Source of the DNA: Acheta domesticus
Taxonomy: Eukaryota > Arthropoda > Insecta > Orthoptera > Gryllidae
Direction of reading: 5' to 3'
Length of the DNA: 64,000 bases
Assembly: GCA_031308135.1 (NCBI GenBank)
Contig: JAHLJT010000631.1
Location: 194,670,685 to 194,734,684, forward strand
The translations under genes were made by a program, and so were the position numbers. The notes beneath the pieces are model-generated. The model worked only from the letters and a program-made list of their open reading frames with translations, was not told the DNA's origin and did not search any database. This document shows positions 10,850 to 21,734 of the stretch, one piece after another (positions within the stretch are counted from its first letter, which is position 1; each line of letters begins with the position of its first letter).

Positions 10850-12399
10850 GCGACCTATCTCTTGCGCCAAATGAAACAAATTGTGGTCAGTAAGACCGTC
10901 ACTTGAAAGCGCACTATTGATGGTCACTGAAGATACATTTTTTTAAACATTTCTTCTTAAATTTGACAATTTTTAATACGGTATGTTTTGCTTCACCAGT
11001 TAATTTTTGTAATGTTAATTCAATTAGCAAACTTTTTGCTTCTTGAATTGCTTTTAATAATTAGTAGATGGAGAAAATACTAATAGTAGTAAAAGTATTA
11101 ATAGTATTTTGTGCAATTAATTTATGTTAAGCTTAATTGCATGAGTACATATTTTGAAATGAGCGACGTTAGGAACGACTTTTCAAATTTGTACGAATGC
11201 AATAAAGGTACATTATAAACGCGTTGCATACTCTCTATTTTATATGACATCATTATAAATTTATGAAAGAATAAATTTTGCGAAAAAGAAACCTTCATGT
11301 GACCTCTCTTTGACATCTGTGCGAGAAAACGGCAGTCGGCTGCTCCGTCCGAATGACGCAATGATTCGTGCCCTAAAATGCTAATGGATCATTATTTGTG
11401 GCGTAAAATGCCTGATTATGAACAATTTCTTGCAAATAAAAATAAAAAAATGATGGTATTTGTGTGAATATAATTGAATATGATAAGTTTGTATAATTGT
11501 TTGCAGTAATTGATTTTTTAAAAATATTTGTATGTTATTAATAGTTTTGATACAATTCGCCGTTAACAAACACATTTTTCCGAAGGTTTGTGTTCCAGTT
11601 ACTGACTTAAGGCTTAGTTTTGTCTTCTCAGCGTACCAAAAATACTTGTGCATGTGAATTCAGTTTTATATCGTAGGAAGTTGCAAAACGAAACAGTATT
11701 TCATGTTGAAACATTGTTTGCAAATGCAACAGGAATGGAAGTTCTCTTGAAACTTATTAAAAGTAAAGGTTACTTTCTGCAAAACTGCTAGAATATTCAA
11801 GGAACACTACTTTGAAGTTTCCGTGCAAACGCGAAAAAAGTATCGTGCGTACAAATTCTCGGTCTTTGAACCTCCTTCTTGAAAGTTAAATTGGTTTTAG
11901 GCTCACAAGACCATTACCAAAAACCTACGCACAACGAAATAACCTCCACATAAGTATGCATATTCGTCAGGAGGGCAATTAAAGTAAGTATGAAGAAACT
12001 GGTTTTTAATCCTAGAATAACAAAATTCGTAACGGGATTATTTGAATTCTAACCTGATACATTACTTCGCTTGAAAAAATCTGTTATTAAATATTATGAA
12101 CTGTATTTAAATATTTCTATCTGCTGTTACAGAGTACACAAATTCCTTTAATCGCTGTATTCACCAGCAGTCCACCGGGTATTCTCGGTGCACAAGAATT
12201 TTTTTTTAGCTTTTAATATCTCTAGCTCTATTAATCACATAATTTCAATATCATGGTACTAACACTTGATTGAGAGTATTTGGGGAGTGTTAATAATACG
12301 TTCAGACCTCCGTTACACAGGTGCTTGCACCAGCTTCCAAACTCGCACCGTAAGGTACCTCAGGGTATCATGTGTCACTACAATTCCTCTGACAATAAA
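10850..12399. other. AT-rich spacer
   Basis: No gene, repeat boundary or structure recognised. Short frames at 11122-11653 (minus) look random. Confidence 0.55.
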
Positions 12400-12590
12400 T
12401 TGGTAATGTCACTGCAGTCACCCAGGTCATCAACTGTTAATGTTTCTACACTGCATCTGATCGGGAGGTCCTTTTGTTTGAGTCCCGATGGTGGCTGGAT
12501 TTTTGACACTACCGAAATAGTTAGATTCAATTCAGCTGCTGTTTGAAGGGAACTCGGAGAAAACAATCAATCAACCAATTAATCAATCCA
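12400..12590 (+). repeat. SINE family S1, internally deleted copy
   Basis: It carries the tRNA-derived head (CTGATCGGGAGGTCC, then TTTGAGTCCCGATGGTGGC, a B-box-like segment) and GGATTTTTGACACTA. It then jumps to the family's tail, a run of AATCAATCAACC words at about 12564-12588. The body between about residue 150 and the tail is missing. Confidence 0.7.
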
Positions 12591-13074
12591 AGTTCAAGTT
12601 GGATGGAGTTTTAGCTACTCCTGATAACGCCGTTCTGATAACAAACAAGTTCTTAAATCTTGTTTCTTTGTATAGTAAATTACTTCCTCTATCACCTTGT
12701 GTGGCCAAATCTATGATTGGTGGGTCCTTAATACCGAAAAATCAATTGTATGCAAATCGTCTGTCTGTTTGTCCGACTGTCTACGGTCAAGATTAGTTCC
12801 TAAACCAGTCAGCCAATTTTCTCTAAAGTCGATTTAAATGTATTCAAGGACCTGCGAGTTTGAAAGGTATATTTTAATTTTTTGGGATACTTTACACTAA
12901 CCATCAATTACATTTTCAAAAGTGACTCCACATTTTTGGATTAAGCATTTTCCTGGAAAGCATAGAAAACGCTGAAGAGAAGGACGCAAGTCTCATTTTT
13001 TTACCTCTGTGAATTTCCTAAAATTACAAATTTAGAAATAATTGTAGAGAAAGTAGGTGCTGGATTAGCACCAC
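12591..13074. other. AT-rich spacer
   Basis: No gene recognised. The frame at 12599-12796 is short and without a domain. Confidence 0.5.
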
Positions 13075-13787
13075 TGATTGATTGATTACTAGTGATTCCG
13101 GACGTGTCAATTGCTAAGGTCATTAGTCCCGTAAGTGAAGAGCGTGCTTTTTTCCTCAGGTGACGGTGATCGTCCCTGCTGAATGGAGAGATCCAGCGCC
13201 GATCTATTGTCTACTAGCAGGGTTTAACCCAATCAGGTACCTCCCACCAGTGGGGGAAACCACCCCAGCTGGAATAAGCTCTAAGTTCCCAACCAGTCTC
13301 CCGGCGTGTGTGATAATGTAGTGCATGTTAGTGTAAATGTGTGTAAGCAGCAAGGATAAGACAACGATTGAGAAGAAAATATAGCGCTTGGTCCGTGGCC
13401 CGTTTGATAGGGTATTGCTCTGGTATTCCTGGTATTGATCGGAGAAACCACGGGAAACTACCGATCAGAACAGCCAGCCGCTATAATTCTACATCAGACA
13501 GCGACAGAACCCGACCTAGTTAACCGGGTATACTTCGATTTAAACGTAACTGCACTTGACGTAATCATTCAATCGGGAGGTTGAATGACCCCATTGGGAC
13601 GTCACTGTTGTGACGTATAAGCTCCCGATTGTATGACACCGTGACAACTGACGACCTGCAAATGCAGTTCAAAAGAAATCGAAGTATAATGTCGAAAATA
13701 CTGCCACTGTCGGGACTCGAAACCCAGAACCTTCGATCAGAGGCACTGCAGTGACATCAATTAATGCCCTGAGCAACTTCTCCCGGT
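13075..13787 (-). mobile_element. SINE family S1, near full-length copy interrupted by a MITE
   Basis: Read on the minus strand it starts with a tRNA-like head: GTTGCTCAGGGC (A-box-like) and, about 50 bases on, GGTTCTGGGTTTCGAGTCCC (B-box-like). It runs through the family body and ends in a (TGAT)n-type tail at 13075-13090. The copy is split by a 156-bp inverted-repeat insert at 13531-13686. ACCACT occurs at both margins and may be the target-site duplication, but it is short. Having both a pol III promoter-like head and a simple-repeat tail supports a SINE. Confidence 0.8.
13531..13686. mobile_element. 156-bp MITE nested in SINE, TA target site
   Basis: The ends are TACTTCGATTT and AAATCGAAGTA (one extra C in the right arm). 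They are followed inward by AACTGCA-containing segments on both arms, and further in by CAATCGGGAG with its reverse complement CTCCCGATTG. A TA precedes and follows the element. Other S1 copies run through this point without it. TA duplication and a palindromic structure suggest a Tc1/mariner-type non-autonomous element. Confidence 0.75.
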
Positions 13788-15287
13788 ACCACTAGTTTAA
13801 CAAGTGGGAGTGACGTGTTGGTTTCTTATCCTTTGTGTACAATACGTACCACATTATGACATCTGAAGCATCATCTTCTCGATAAGCATTAATCTCCCGT
13901 AATTCATCCATAAATGTCACCTACATCATCACCCACCCAATGAAAGGCAATGACAATCCACAAGTGGAATAATCCATCCAGGAAACAGTAAACCACTGGT
14001 GGAATACAACAGAAAATTTGCTCAAGGAAGCACGCATATTGCTCAAGAACCGTATGAGAAGCAACCATTAAAACCAGTAAAATACAGTCATATGAGGAGC
14101 AACCATTCTAAATGTGACACGTCCAGGTCACTCTTTTCCAATAGAAATGAAAAATATTGCACAAATATTACACTTTCCAACACTGTGTTTAATTCATCGA
14201 ATGGAGTACTACTTTATGCATTGTAAGACATCTCACATTTCTTTCTGGAAATAAACTTCTAAATAAAAACAAGAAAAAGAACTCAATTTTTGGCACATTG
14301 GACATGACACATTTCAAATATTTGCTCTTCATGTAACATATGAAGAAATTAAAGGTTTTAACAAAATCGTCTTCACGAAGTCTGAAATAATACAATATTG
14401 TATACTGACAGTATACAATAGATGACCAAAAAAATAAAAAAAAGGTTGCTGTTTATTAATGCATCACATACCAAATATTAAAAAGGGCTATTCCTTGAAG
14501 CCTTGCTGCCGTTTAACCTCAAATGTGTCGTAAATAGTGACACACTGGATATGAGAATTCGGACAGTGTGAACGGTAAGAAAATACGCTGGAAAACACAA
14601 ATATTTGCATTTTCAGTCAAAATCGGAAACTTTTCGTTGCGTTTGTATTTTTGCCGACTTGTTGGGTTTCTAACACAACCGTATATACATTTTATGTGAC
14701 CGGAGGCTGCCTAGTTTTCTTTCAATTTTTATTGACATTGGAAATTAGTAATATAGATAAAAGGCATGTCTCTTTCCTTACTAGTGTACTGAAATATCAT
14801 CATTACCATCATCATCGACTTTATTTTTATAATAATAGAATGCTAAAAAACAATTGCATAATAATCACAATCACATTTGGGTAAAACTATTAACAAGTGC
14901 TATCAATAACGAAAATACTGCATAAAATATGGAGCTAATTTAGTCTCAAAATTTGGAAGTAATTATTTTTGAAATAAACTTATTTTTTATATTTTCAAGA
15001 ATAATTTCTAAGTTTCCAGCAACACTGTAGATCGATAAAATTACATTTTGGTAAGGTATAGCAATAAAACTTAAATTATTTGGTGAAGATAATTGTTACT
15101 TGCTGCTGAAATGGGGAAATGAATTGCAAACTACTCTACGCATATTGAACGAATTATTGTGAAATTGTGTAAAATATGACAATGAAAATAGTTTTCGTTA
15201 TTTATATCTCACGTTTTCCATATCAAAAGACGTCTTTAAAATGTATAGCTAATTTGAAACACATGCACGTCAAATTTCGAAGACGAG
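13788..15287. other. AT-rich spacer
   Basis: No supportable gene or repeat. The short frames at 13999-14226 and 14651-14884 have no domain. Confidence 0.5.
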
Positions 15288-16320
15288 ATGCACAGTGAAG
15301 GAACTGGAGTGGAGCAAGCGCTGGCTTGCGAAGGCAGCGCTGTGGTAGGGGCTCTGCCAGATGTCAGAGGCGGTGGTCGCCACCTGCTGCACCGCGTTGG
15401 CCAGCGGTTAAATATGCATCAGAGCGGGATTGCGGCGGCAGCAGCGGCGGCAACGGTACCCTCTCGCCACCCACCCATCACCCTCCCTGGCCGCACGTCC
15501 GTCCCGCTCGCCCGGTGGATCCCGCCCGCTCCCCCTCCCCCCGGGTCTGGCACTCTTAATTCCAGCCGCCTCGCCCCGCCCCGCCCCAGCCCGTCCACCC
15601 TTGCCGATCGCCCCGCTCTTCCCCGCCCCACCCTTCTCGCTCCGCCCTCCCCCGGCCACCCCAACTCCCTCGCTCCACCTTCCCTGCCCCGCCCTTTCCG
15701 TACCGCCCGCACGCTTGACCATCTTTCCCCGCCCCTCCCTTCACCTCCGCCTATTCCCGTCCCTCCTCCATTCTCCTATCCCTACCCCTCTCCCCCTTCA
15801 CCCTTCTTCTTACAGCTCGCCTCCCCTCGCGCCTCCCCGCCCAACTCCATCATCCCCCACCCAGCTCACTGCCTGCCGCCAGCCTCTCCTCACCCCTCCA
15901 CGCCTCTATCCGCCCTGACCCTTTCCGACCCGCCCACTCTCCCCGCCCCACCATCTCCATTCACCCCGCCCATCCCGCCTGGACTACTTACCCCTCATGC
16001 CCTGCTTACTCCTTGAACCTCCTGTCCACAACGCCCACCCCGATCTGCCCGCACGCCTCGCCAAATTCCCCAGCCCTCCCCCACCCATCCTGGGCGCACC
16101 GCTACCTCCACCCGCCCGCATGTGGCCGGTCACCTGCCGTTGCTCGTGCGGCGTGGCAGGGGCTGGCGAGAGCGGGCGACATCGAGCGGGGCCGGGCGCC
16201 GCGGGGGTGGGCGGGTGCGCTGCAAGTACCGCGTCCCGGGCGCCGAGCCACGCGACCGCGCCGTTGGGCCGCGCCACCGCTGGCAGCGCGCCTAACCAGC
16301 GCTGACAGGCGGCGCTTTTA
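15288..16320. repeat. GC-rich block with C-rich low-complexity core (15470-16100)
   Basis: The start contains CGG/CAG trinucleotide-like stretches (about 15430-15455). The core is CCCGCCCC/CCTCCC-rich without a clean period. The end (16130-16320) is CpG-rich. Long frames on both strands are compositional. No splice-bounded exon could be supported. Confidence 0.5.
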
Positions 16321-17137
16321 GGAAGCTAATTTCTCCCCGCCAGGCGTCTGTTTTGTGGGGTGGAAATTAGGGCGGCAAATGTGTAACTAGCATTTTTTAT
16401 GTGTTTATATCAGTCAGATGTATCTATTTGCAGGTTTGGGGAATATTTGTTTTGATGAATCGTTTATTTTTCTGTGGAATTTCAATTTCGGCTTTGATAA
16501 TACATGATAATTACATTAATGAAAAAGGGTCACTATTAACTGGATCAATGTACACCTGAACTTACAGCAAAGCTTTTAATTCCGCCTGGTCTTAAAGATG
16601 AAATATATGAGAATTGCTTTTCAGATATGAAGACTTCCTAATTACGTTAACGAAATGATGAATCCTCGGTAATTGACATATCGCTTCTACTCATTGTTAC
16701 TCGGCTGGGCTCTTAAATTAAAAATCTGGGAATAATAAAAAATAATTGAGAAATAATATTAGTTGCAGTCTTTATTTCTGCAATAATATAGCATATGTGT
16801 TAGAGTTTTTTCGTTGCATAATAATAATAATAATGAGAGTGACGATAATAATAACAAAGTGATCTCAAAGACTCTACACACGATATTTACAATCAAAAAA
16901 TATATTAAGAAAATGTGTAAACACTGTACAACCTTCAACTGTTGCCAGCATACTGATGATTCGTGGATTAGAGAATACCTGTGTTACAACAGCTATAAAT
17001 TTTAAACTGCTTAGGGTTGAGCCACATTATGTACTCTTTGTTTTGGCCCTTCTAATCTCAAGCAGCATTAAGCCGTTTCCTAGCTAAAAGCGCTGAATAT
17101 TTCAATCGTACAAGTGGAGACACGAGAAGTTCTGTGA
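16321..17137. other. AT-rich spacer with small ATA run
   Basis: Contains a short imperfect (ATA)n near 16819-16856. Otherwise unremarkable up to the hAT target duplication. Confidence 0.5.
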
Positions 17138-17145
17138 CTAATGAG
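17138..17145. repeat. left 8-bp target duplication of the hAT element
   Basis: CTAATGAG here is exactly repeated at 19007-19014. Confidence 0.9.
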
Positions 17146-19006
17146 TAGGGCCCGGATAATTATGTTATTACATATTTTCCTAAAGTAACTCTATCAAGTC
17201 CAATCAACGATATATCCACGTTTCACATCGGTTAGTGACCAAAAACGTTGAGTTTTTAGTACATATATTTACATATTTTGCCCGAAATTACATATATTTA
17301 CATATTTTACACAAATGAACATATTTTTACATATTACTGAATTTTTCCATTATCCTACATTAAAAAAATTTAATTCTTTATTTTTCCGATCTGTGTTTGA
17401 TAAAGAATCATCCAAACAAACAATTCAGCATTGTCAAACATTTTTTCTGTAGCCTCCTCTCTAAAATTAAGCTAGCATTACGCGCAGAAATGAGTGTATC
17501 CATAAATGCCAACGATATCGGAAGTAAAAGGGGAAGGCGACGATGCAATCCATAGCTTCTGTTCTGTTAGTTTTCAGCGCGAGTATCGCGGAAAACAGAA
17601 AGGAAGTTTGATTTGTGGAAATGATGTCTTAAGCAGGCGATATCGCGCACCCACTTCGCATATTTTAGAGGTCTCCTTTGACCTTGATACCCTTCACCAG
17701 AAACTACACGCACCATCTCAAGGAAAGCCGTTGACATTTTTCTTTCCCTGATTTTTACATGCGTCCCTCTACCATTGTTCGTAAATTATGCCTTTCGACC
17801 GAAAATCTGAAGTAAAATCTCGCCGTGGAACTGATGTACAAGGAAAATCATGTTGGCAAGGTTGTGATAGGTCTAATGAACGTTTAAAAGTGTAAGTCTT
17901 ATTTTGTTAACTTGAGAAGTGTTACCCAAATGCAAACATCAAACTATTTCAAAACGTTTTAACGATATAAAGGAATTTTTGTGGCCTAATGAAGTTAAAC
18001 ATAATGTCTTCCTTCCGGTACTAGTGCAGCGCCGTACATGTGCAAGCCACCAGAAGCCCTGCAGGTATTGTTCCAAAATTACTTCTTCTAACCTATCTTG
18101 TGCATGCTGATTACATCTCAGTTTGATATTGATTTCCAATACAAAAAAGGATAAACGAGATGGGGCACCTGAATTGACGCTATGAGCTACAATACTCAAA
18201 ATTTTGATTTTGAAATACAAGTTATACATCAATTTGATTCTGAAGCTGCAGAATCTATAGGCACATCGAAGCAATTGTTTGATATTCAGAAGCTGAACAA
18301 CTATATTGTCCCCTTTTTCAGTAAGCACTACAATTACATTTTTGTAAACATCTTCCCTGGAACTTTCTGGTAGATTTGAAATTATCCAATCAGCAGACGC
18401 TTCTTTAAAAACTATTCATTTATCACTCGAGGGTCAATGGGGGGATCGAGTGAAGAAAAAGAGGTCTTGCGTTCTGGAGAAAAAGCCAGGATTCGAAACA
18501 ATTTGTGCTATTAGTGCAGTGCTATGAGGGGACCGTTCCATCACACTAGATCCAGAAAACACGGGAAGACTAGAAAGTGTATTTGACATGAATATTTAGA
18601 TGCGTTTTTAAACAAATCCTTCATATTTTTCAAATCAAAATGCAATTCGTCACGTCTCCTTGAAATTCTTTCTTTAGAGACCTCATTTATTAAGATTGGG
18701 TGCGTGGTAGAGCCGCAAAGGGAAGGTATACTACTGAAATAATATCGGAGACGATATATGTTTCATATTGATACGGACATCGTTGTAAATAACAGGATTA
18801 TGAGAACTATAATGTTTAATTCTGGTCTTTATATTAAGTACACAGAACAATATATACTAAGATAAAGGTATTTTAATAAAAAATAATTGATATAATGATA
18901 CTTAATGTTACATATTTCATACTTTTGAGTACATATTTCTGTATATTATAATACATATATATGTACATATTTTCCCAATTTTTAGTACATAATTATCCGG
19001 GCCCTA
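17146..19006 (+). mobile_element. 1.86 kb hAT-superfamily transposon, inactive
   Basis: The termini are perfect 20-bp inverted repeats, TAGGGCCCGGATAATTATGT and its complement, with an 8-bp target duplication CTAATGAG on both sides (the hAT hallmark). Just inside both ends the word TACATATTT or TACATATAT recurs many times in the same orientation, forming subterminal repeats. Inside lies a broken transposase (separate entry). The length is below that of an intact hAT element, so there has been internal deletion as well as point decay. Confidence 0.93.
17919..18540 (+). pseudogene. hAT transposase remnant
   Basis: Around 18155 the frame reads TRWGT, then a TGA (18170-18172) where this family normally has Trp, then IDAMSYNTQNFDFEIQ and FDSEAAESIGTSKQLF. 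That layout corresponds to the TRWGTW...F..V..F....A.SI...Q.LF segment of hAT transposases as I know the family. About 300 bp downstream, in another frame, KKPGFETICAISAVL stops at TGA (18525-18527) and resembles the KNPG...L..I..VL segment near the C-terminal part. A weaker piece precedes at 17919-18110. At least two stops and one frameshift make it non-functional. The BED finger and dimerisation region are not recognisable. Confidence 0.7.
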
Positions 19007-19014
19007 CTAATGAG
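19007..19014. repeat. right 8-bp target duplication of the hAT element
   Basis: CTAATGAG, identical to 17138-17145. Confidence 0.9.
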
Positions 19015-20104
19015 TAACGAGGAACTGTGGCTCGGGCTCTCATTCTCGCAATCCAAAGTTTTCGTAGAACTGGGTTGCTGTAAAATGACGCAAAGTGACG
19101 GGCTTCGGAGAAGGACAGAATGCTCTAAGAAATTCTCATCGCCCGTAGCCATATTAGAATGCAGTTCGTGGAAAACGATTTACCTAAAACCAATGTGCTC
19201 ATTAGTATTTGCAAGAGCATGAGGTAAGAACTTAAAATCTCTTGCAAATATCTTACTCTAAGAATGTACATGAAAAGAAACGTATTCAATCTAAAGTATC
19301 TCATTTTTATTATCAGTAACAAATATCTTCAAGGTGGAAGTACTCGATTACCGTATTCACTTGGATGAATGGATTAAACCTAGGTGGACACAGTGAGCGC
19401 GCTGTTACAAATCATATAGTTTAACAAAACCGTCAAAAAATTTCCCAGGTATTTTCACTTCCTATACATTCACAGCTAATCTGCATCGTCAACACTGAAT
19501 TCAAATGTTTCTAAAACATGAATGTATTGTTAAAAGAAAATATCGATTCTCCGTGTTTTTCATAGCTTTCCTTCGACATTAAGTACCCTGCCTTTTCGTT
19601 TGGTAGTAGCGATCTATCATCCCTTTAATCTATGACGTTTGCATAATGAGAGTTAAATCATAAAAGAAACTTTGCAAGGAAGTGGAAATAAAATTAGTTT
19701 AATATTGTAAATTGAGGTATATTATAAAAACATAGGTTCAACATATAAATTCACTTTGTTTTAATAGCAGCATTGTTGAGTAAGTTATAGATTTTGTTAT
19801 GTATCAGTCGCAAAGCAACGTAGTTCCACTTTCAATAAAGATTGTTTATCGGACCGCCATCGACTCTCATTCACATATCTTGATACTTTCTATCCCCATT
19901 CCGTGGTACTGATGTTACATTTCAACAAAAAAGTCAATTAAAATAGGGTTATTTAAGAAGCTATTACTCTACTTAGGTTACTTCAAATGTTTGGAAATGA
20001 TATTACTACTATTGATGAATCAGTTGAAAGCAGCCAGTTGCGGGCAAAATAGTAAAGTTCAATATTATGAGTTCGAAGCCTAGTGACCTAAAGGTCGCTA
20101 TTGG
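19015..20104. other. AT-rich spacer
   Basis: No gene or repeat recognised. Confidence 0.5.
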
Positions 20105-20335
20105 ACTAATTTTTCTAGTTTTGCTCCTCAAGACCCATCTTCGCGATGGAATAAGTCACGGTATTTTGCATCTTTCTCAGTTGTGCCGGTAGATTTCGCA
20201 TGATCGCGATCGCATCAAGCAGTGCTTGCGATCATGCGACTTCTACCGGCAAGACCGAGAAAGACGCGAAATGCTGTGTGATATTCCATCGCGGCCATAG
20301 GGGCTTGAGAGGCAGAGTTAGAAAAATCGCAGTAT
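20105..20335. mobile_element. long palindrome (foldback element or MITE)
   Basis: The left arm (about 20108-20208) and right arm (about 20214-20332) are imperfect reverse complements. Matching words in order are ATTTTTCTA, GCTCCTCAAG, CGCGATGGAATA, TTTTGCATCTTTCTC, TGCCGGTAGA and CGCATGATCGC, with a very short centre. A transcript would form one long hairpin. No target duplication was identified. Confidence 0.7.
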
Positions 20336-20654
20336 AAGGACTAGAATTTGATTTTTTTTGTTAAATTTATTTAACATCCATGTTTTTTAACAACGATGTT
20401 TCGTGTTTGATGTTTGTATGCGGCCGATATTTTTTAAATCATAACGAAATTTCTATAAAAATTTTCAAATATTCGTAAGTTTAATATTATTCATACTAAA
20501 GTGACAAAGGCATAAAAATAAAAACAATTGTGTTTTAATGAATGAAAAAAAACTGTATTATTTCTGAATTATTGAATCGCATAAGTCAAGTTGTTTAATT
20601 GTCATGATTTTTTTTACTTTGTTTTGTCAGTTTAAAATTAAACACTTCAACTTG

Positions 20655-21000
20655 AACCCCTTCGCATGAAATATCTAATGTGGTTCCTGTGGAGCTGGAA
20701 TGGTTATTAATGTTATTTATGTACTATAAGAAGCCGTGGATTTTTAGGGGCGAAAAAATCCTTCGTACGCCTTCCTTCGGAGGGGCAGTAAAGCCGGCTG
20801 TCCCATGTTAGTAGATTTACTTGCATGTAAAAGATCCTCAAGCCTAAATGAAGCCTCTGAGCTAAATTCAAATCGCCGTTTTCGTCGCCTCAGTAATACC
20901 TTCTTTCCGCTCTATCCGGAGAAAGGAGTGTAGCGAAATTTGCGTGGTCAGACGGAAGAGCAGGCCTCATGGCCTGAGTCTCGCCACGTAAAATAAGGCA
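20655..21000 (+). repeat. possible LINE-tail-like or SINE repeat
   Basis: A compact GC-balanced block with features seen in conserved 3' ends of LINE-dependent repeats (CCTTCGGAGGGGCAGTAAAG, GCCGGCTGTCCCATG, TTACTTGCATGTAAAAG). No second copy lies in the window, so the repeat identity rests on style only. It lies about 35 bp from the donor side of the neuroligin exon. Confidence 0.25.
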
Positions 21001-21034
21001 ATTCAATTCAGTAAGAGGGTTGCGTGTGACTCAC

Positions 21035-21292
21035 TGTGGTGCGCGGCGCTGGCGCCGGCGCCGGCGTTGGCGGCGTCGTCGTCGGCGGGGGCGGGCGGCG
21101 GCGCGCCGGCGGCGGGCGACAGCAGCAGCAGCGCGGCGAGCGCGGCGCCGGGCCCATGGCCCAGCAGCGTCACGTTGCCCGGGTCGCCCCCGAAGGCGCG
21201 CGCGTTATCGCGCACCCACTGCAGCACGGCGATCGCGTCCCACAGCCCGTAGTTGCCGTGCGCCTCGCGCGAGTCCGGCGGCGACAGGAAGC
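21035..21292 (-). CDS. neuroligin-like exon (cholinesterase-like domain)
   Basis: This is the only confident host coding exon. On the minus strand an acceptor (TTGCAG, AG at 21294-21293) precedes [19 protein letters not shown], continuing to [29 protein letters not shown] and LLLLSP. It ends at a strong donor (GTGAGT from 21034). The exon is 258 nt, phase 1 to phase 1. GFL..GNYGL.D...L.W...N...FGGDP..VT matches carboxylesterase/cholinesterase-fold proteins. The nucleophile elbow is G-H-G-P-G, with Gly where active esterases have Ser, as in neuroligins, so it is not an enzyme. Neuroligins are postsynaptic adhesion proteins that bind neurexin through this extracellular domain. After LLLLSP comes an unusual Ala/Pro/Asp-rich stretch of about 26 residues before the donor. 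GC is extreme compared with the flanks. Adjacent exons were not found, so the introns are long. Another non-catalytic esterase-like adhesion protein is a less likely alternative. Confidence 0.85.
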
Positions 21293-21364
21293 CTGCAACA
21301 TCGCCCCACAAACACACGCTCAAACACACGCTCCGCTGATACGCCGAATTGGGTTTCTCTTTGC

Positions 21365-21372
21365 TGTTAGGG
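21365..21372. repeat. left 8-bp target duplication of MITE copy 1
   Basis: TGTTAGGG here is repeated exactly at 21600-21607. Confidence 0.9.
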
Positions 21373-21599
21373 CAGTGTTGTCAAGGTAGATGTCACGAGC
21401 GGGAGTCTCTGCCACGACGAAAGCGCCCCTCCACGCAGTTCATAACCCCGCAACCAGAGACAACGCCATTCCTATTGTAAAACAGCGAGGTTACTAATAG
21501 TTCCCTTTCCCGACGCTAGTTGCGCAGAGAAGCTAATGGCATGCTACGGTGCCACGACGTAGCCGACGTAGCCACCAGTAGAAGACCTTGACACCACCG
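21373..21599. mobile_element. hAT-type MITE, copy 1 (227 bp)
   Basis: It begins CAGTGTTGTCAAGGT and ends ACCTTGACACCACCG, an inverted pair. It is flanked by the 8-bp direct repeat TGTTAGGG. The inside is non-coding and shares long segments with 50722-50946 (CACGAGCGGGAGTC, CGCCCCTCCAC, GTAAAACAGCG, CTAGTTGCGCAGAGAAGCT). CAGTG termini and 8-bp duplications indicate hAT mobilisation. The empty site survives in the duplicate at 21735-21975. Confidence 0.9.
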
Positions 21600-21607
21600 T
21601 GTTAGGG
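21600..21607. repeat. right 8-bp target duplication of MITE copy 1
   Basis: TGTTAGGG, identical to 21365-21372. Confidence 0.9.
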
Positions 21608-21734
21608 CATCGTTTAATTTGGGGCTGAAATGCCCGCATTGTTAGTGACTTTTCTAAAGAAACAAGGTCAGAATCATCTCCAAGAATATCCCGACAATGA
21701 GGACGATAGAGATAAGATAAGAAGAGAAGAAGCC

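Larger units (their letters stand above)
21244..21706 (-). repeat. copy A of local duplication (exon edge plus intron), split by MITE
   Basis: Exon-edge and intron sequence 21244-21372 continued at 21608-21706 matches 21735-21975 segment by segment (shared words include GCGGCGACAGGAAG, CACACGCTCAAACAC, GGCTGAAA and GAATCATC.CCAAGAAT). The two halves are separated by the 227-bp MITE and one copy of its target duplication. Confidence 0.8.

Noticed and set aside
15288..16321. 242-codon Pro-rich frame and its opposite-strand partners
   Set aside because: C-rich low complexity with no codon structure.
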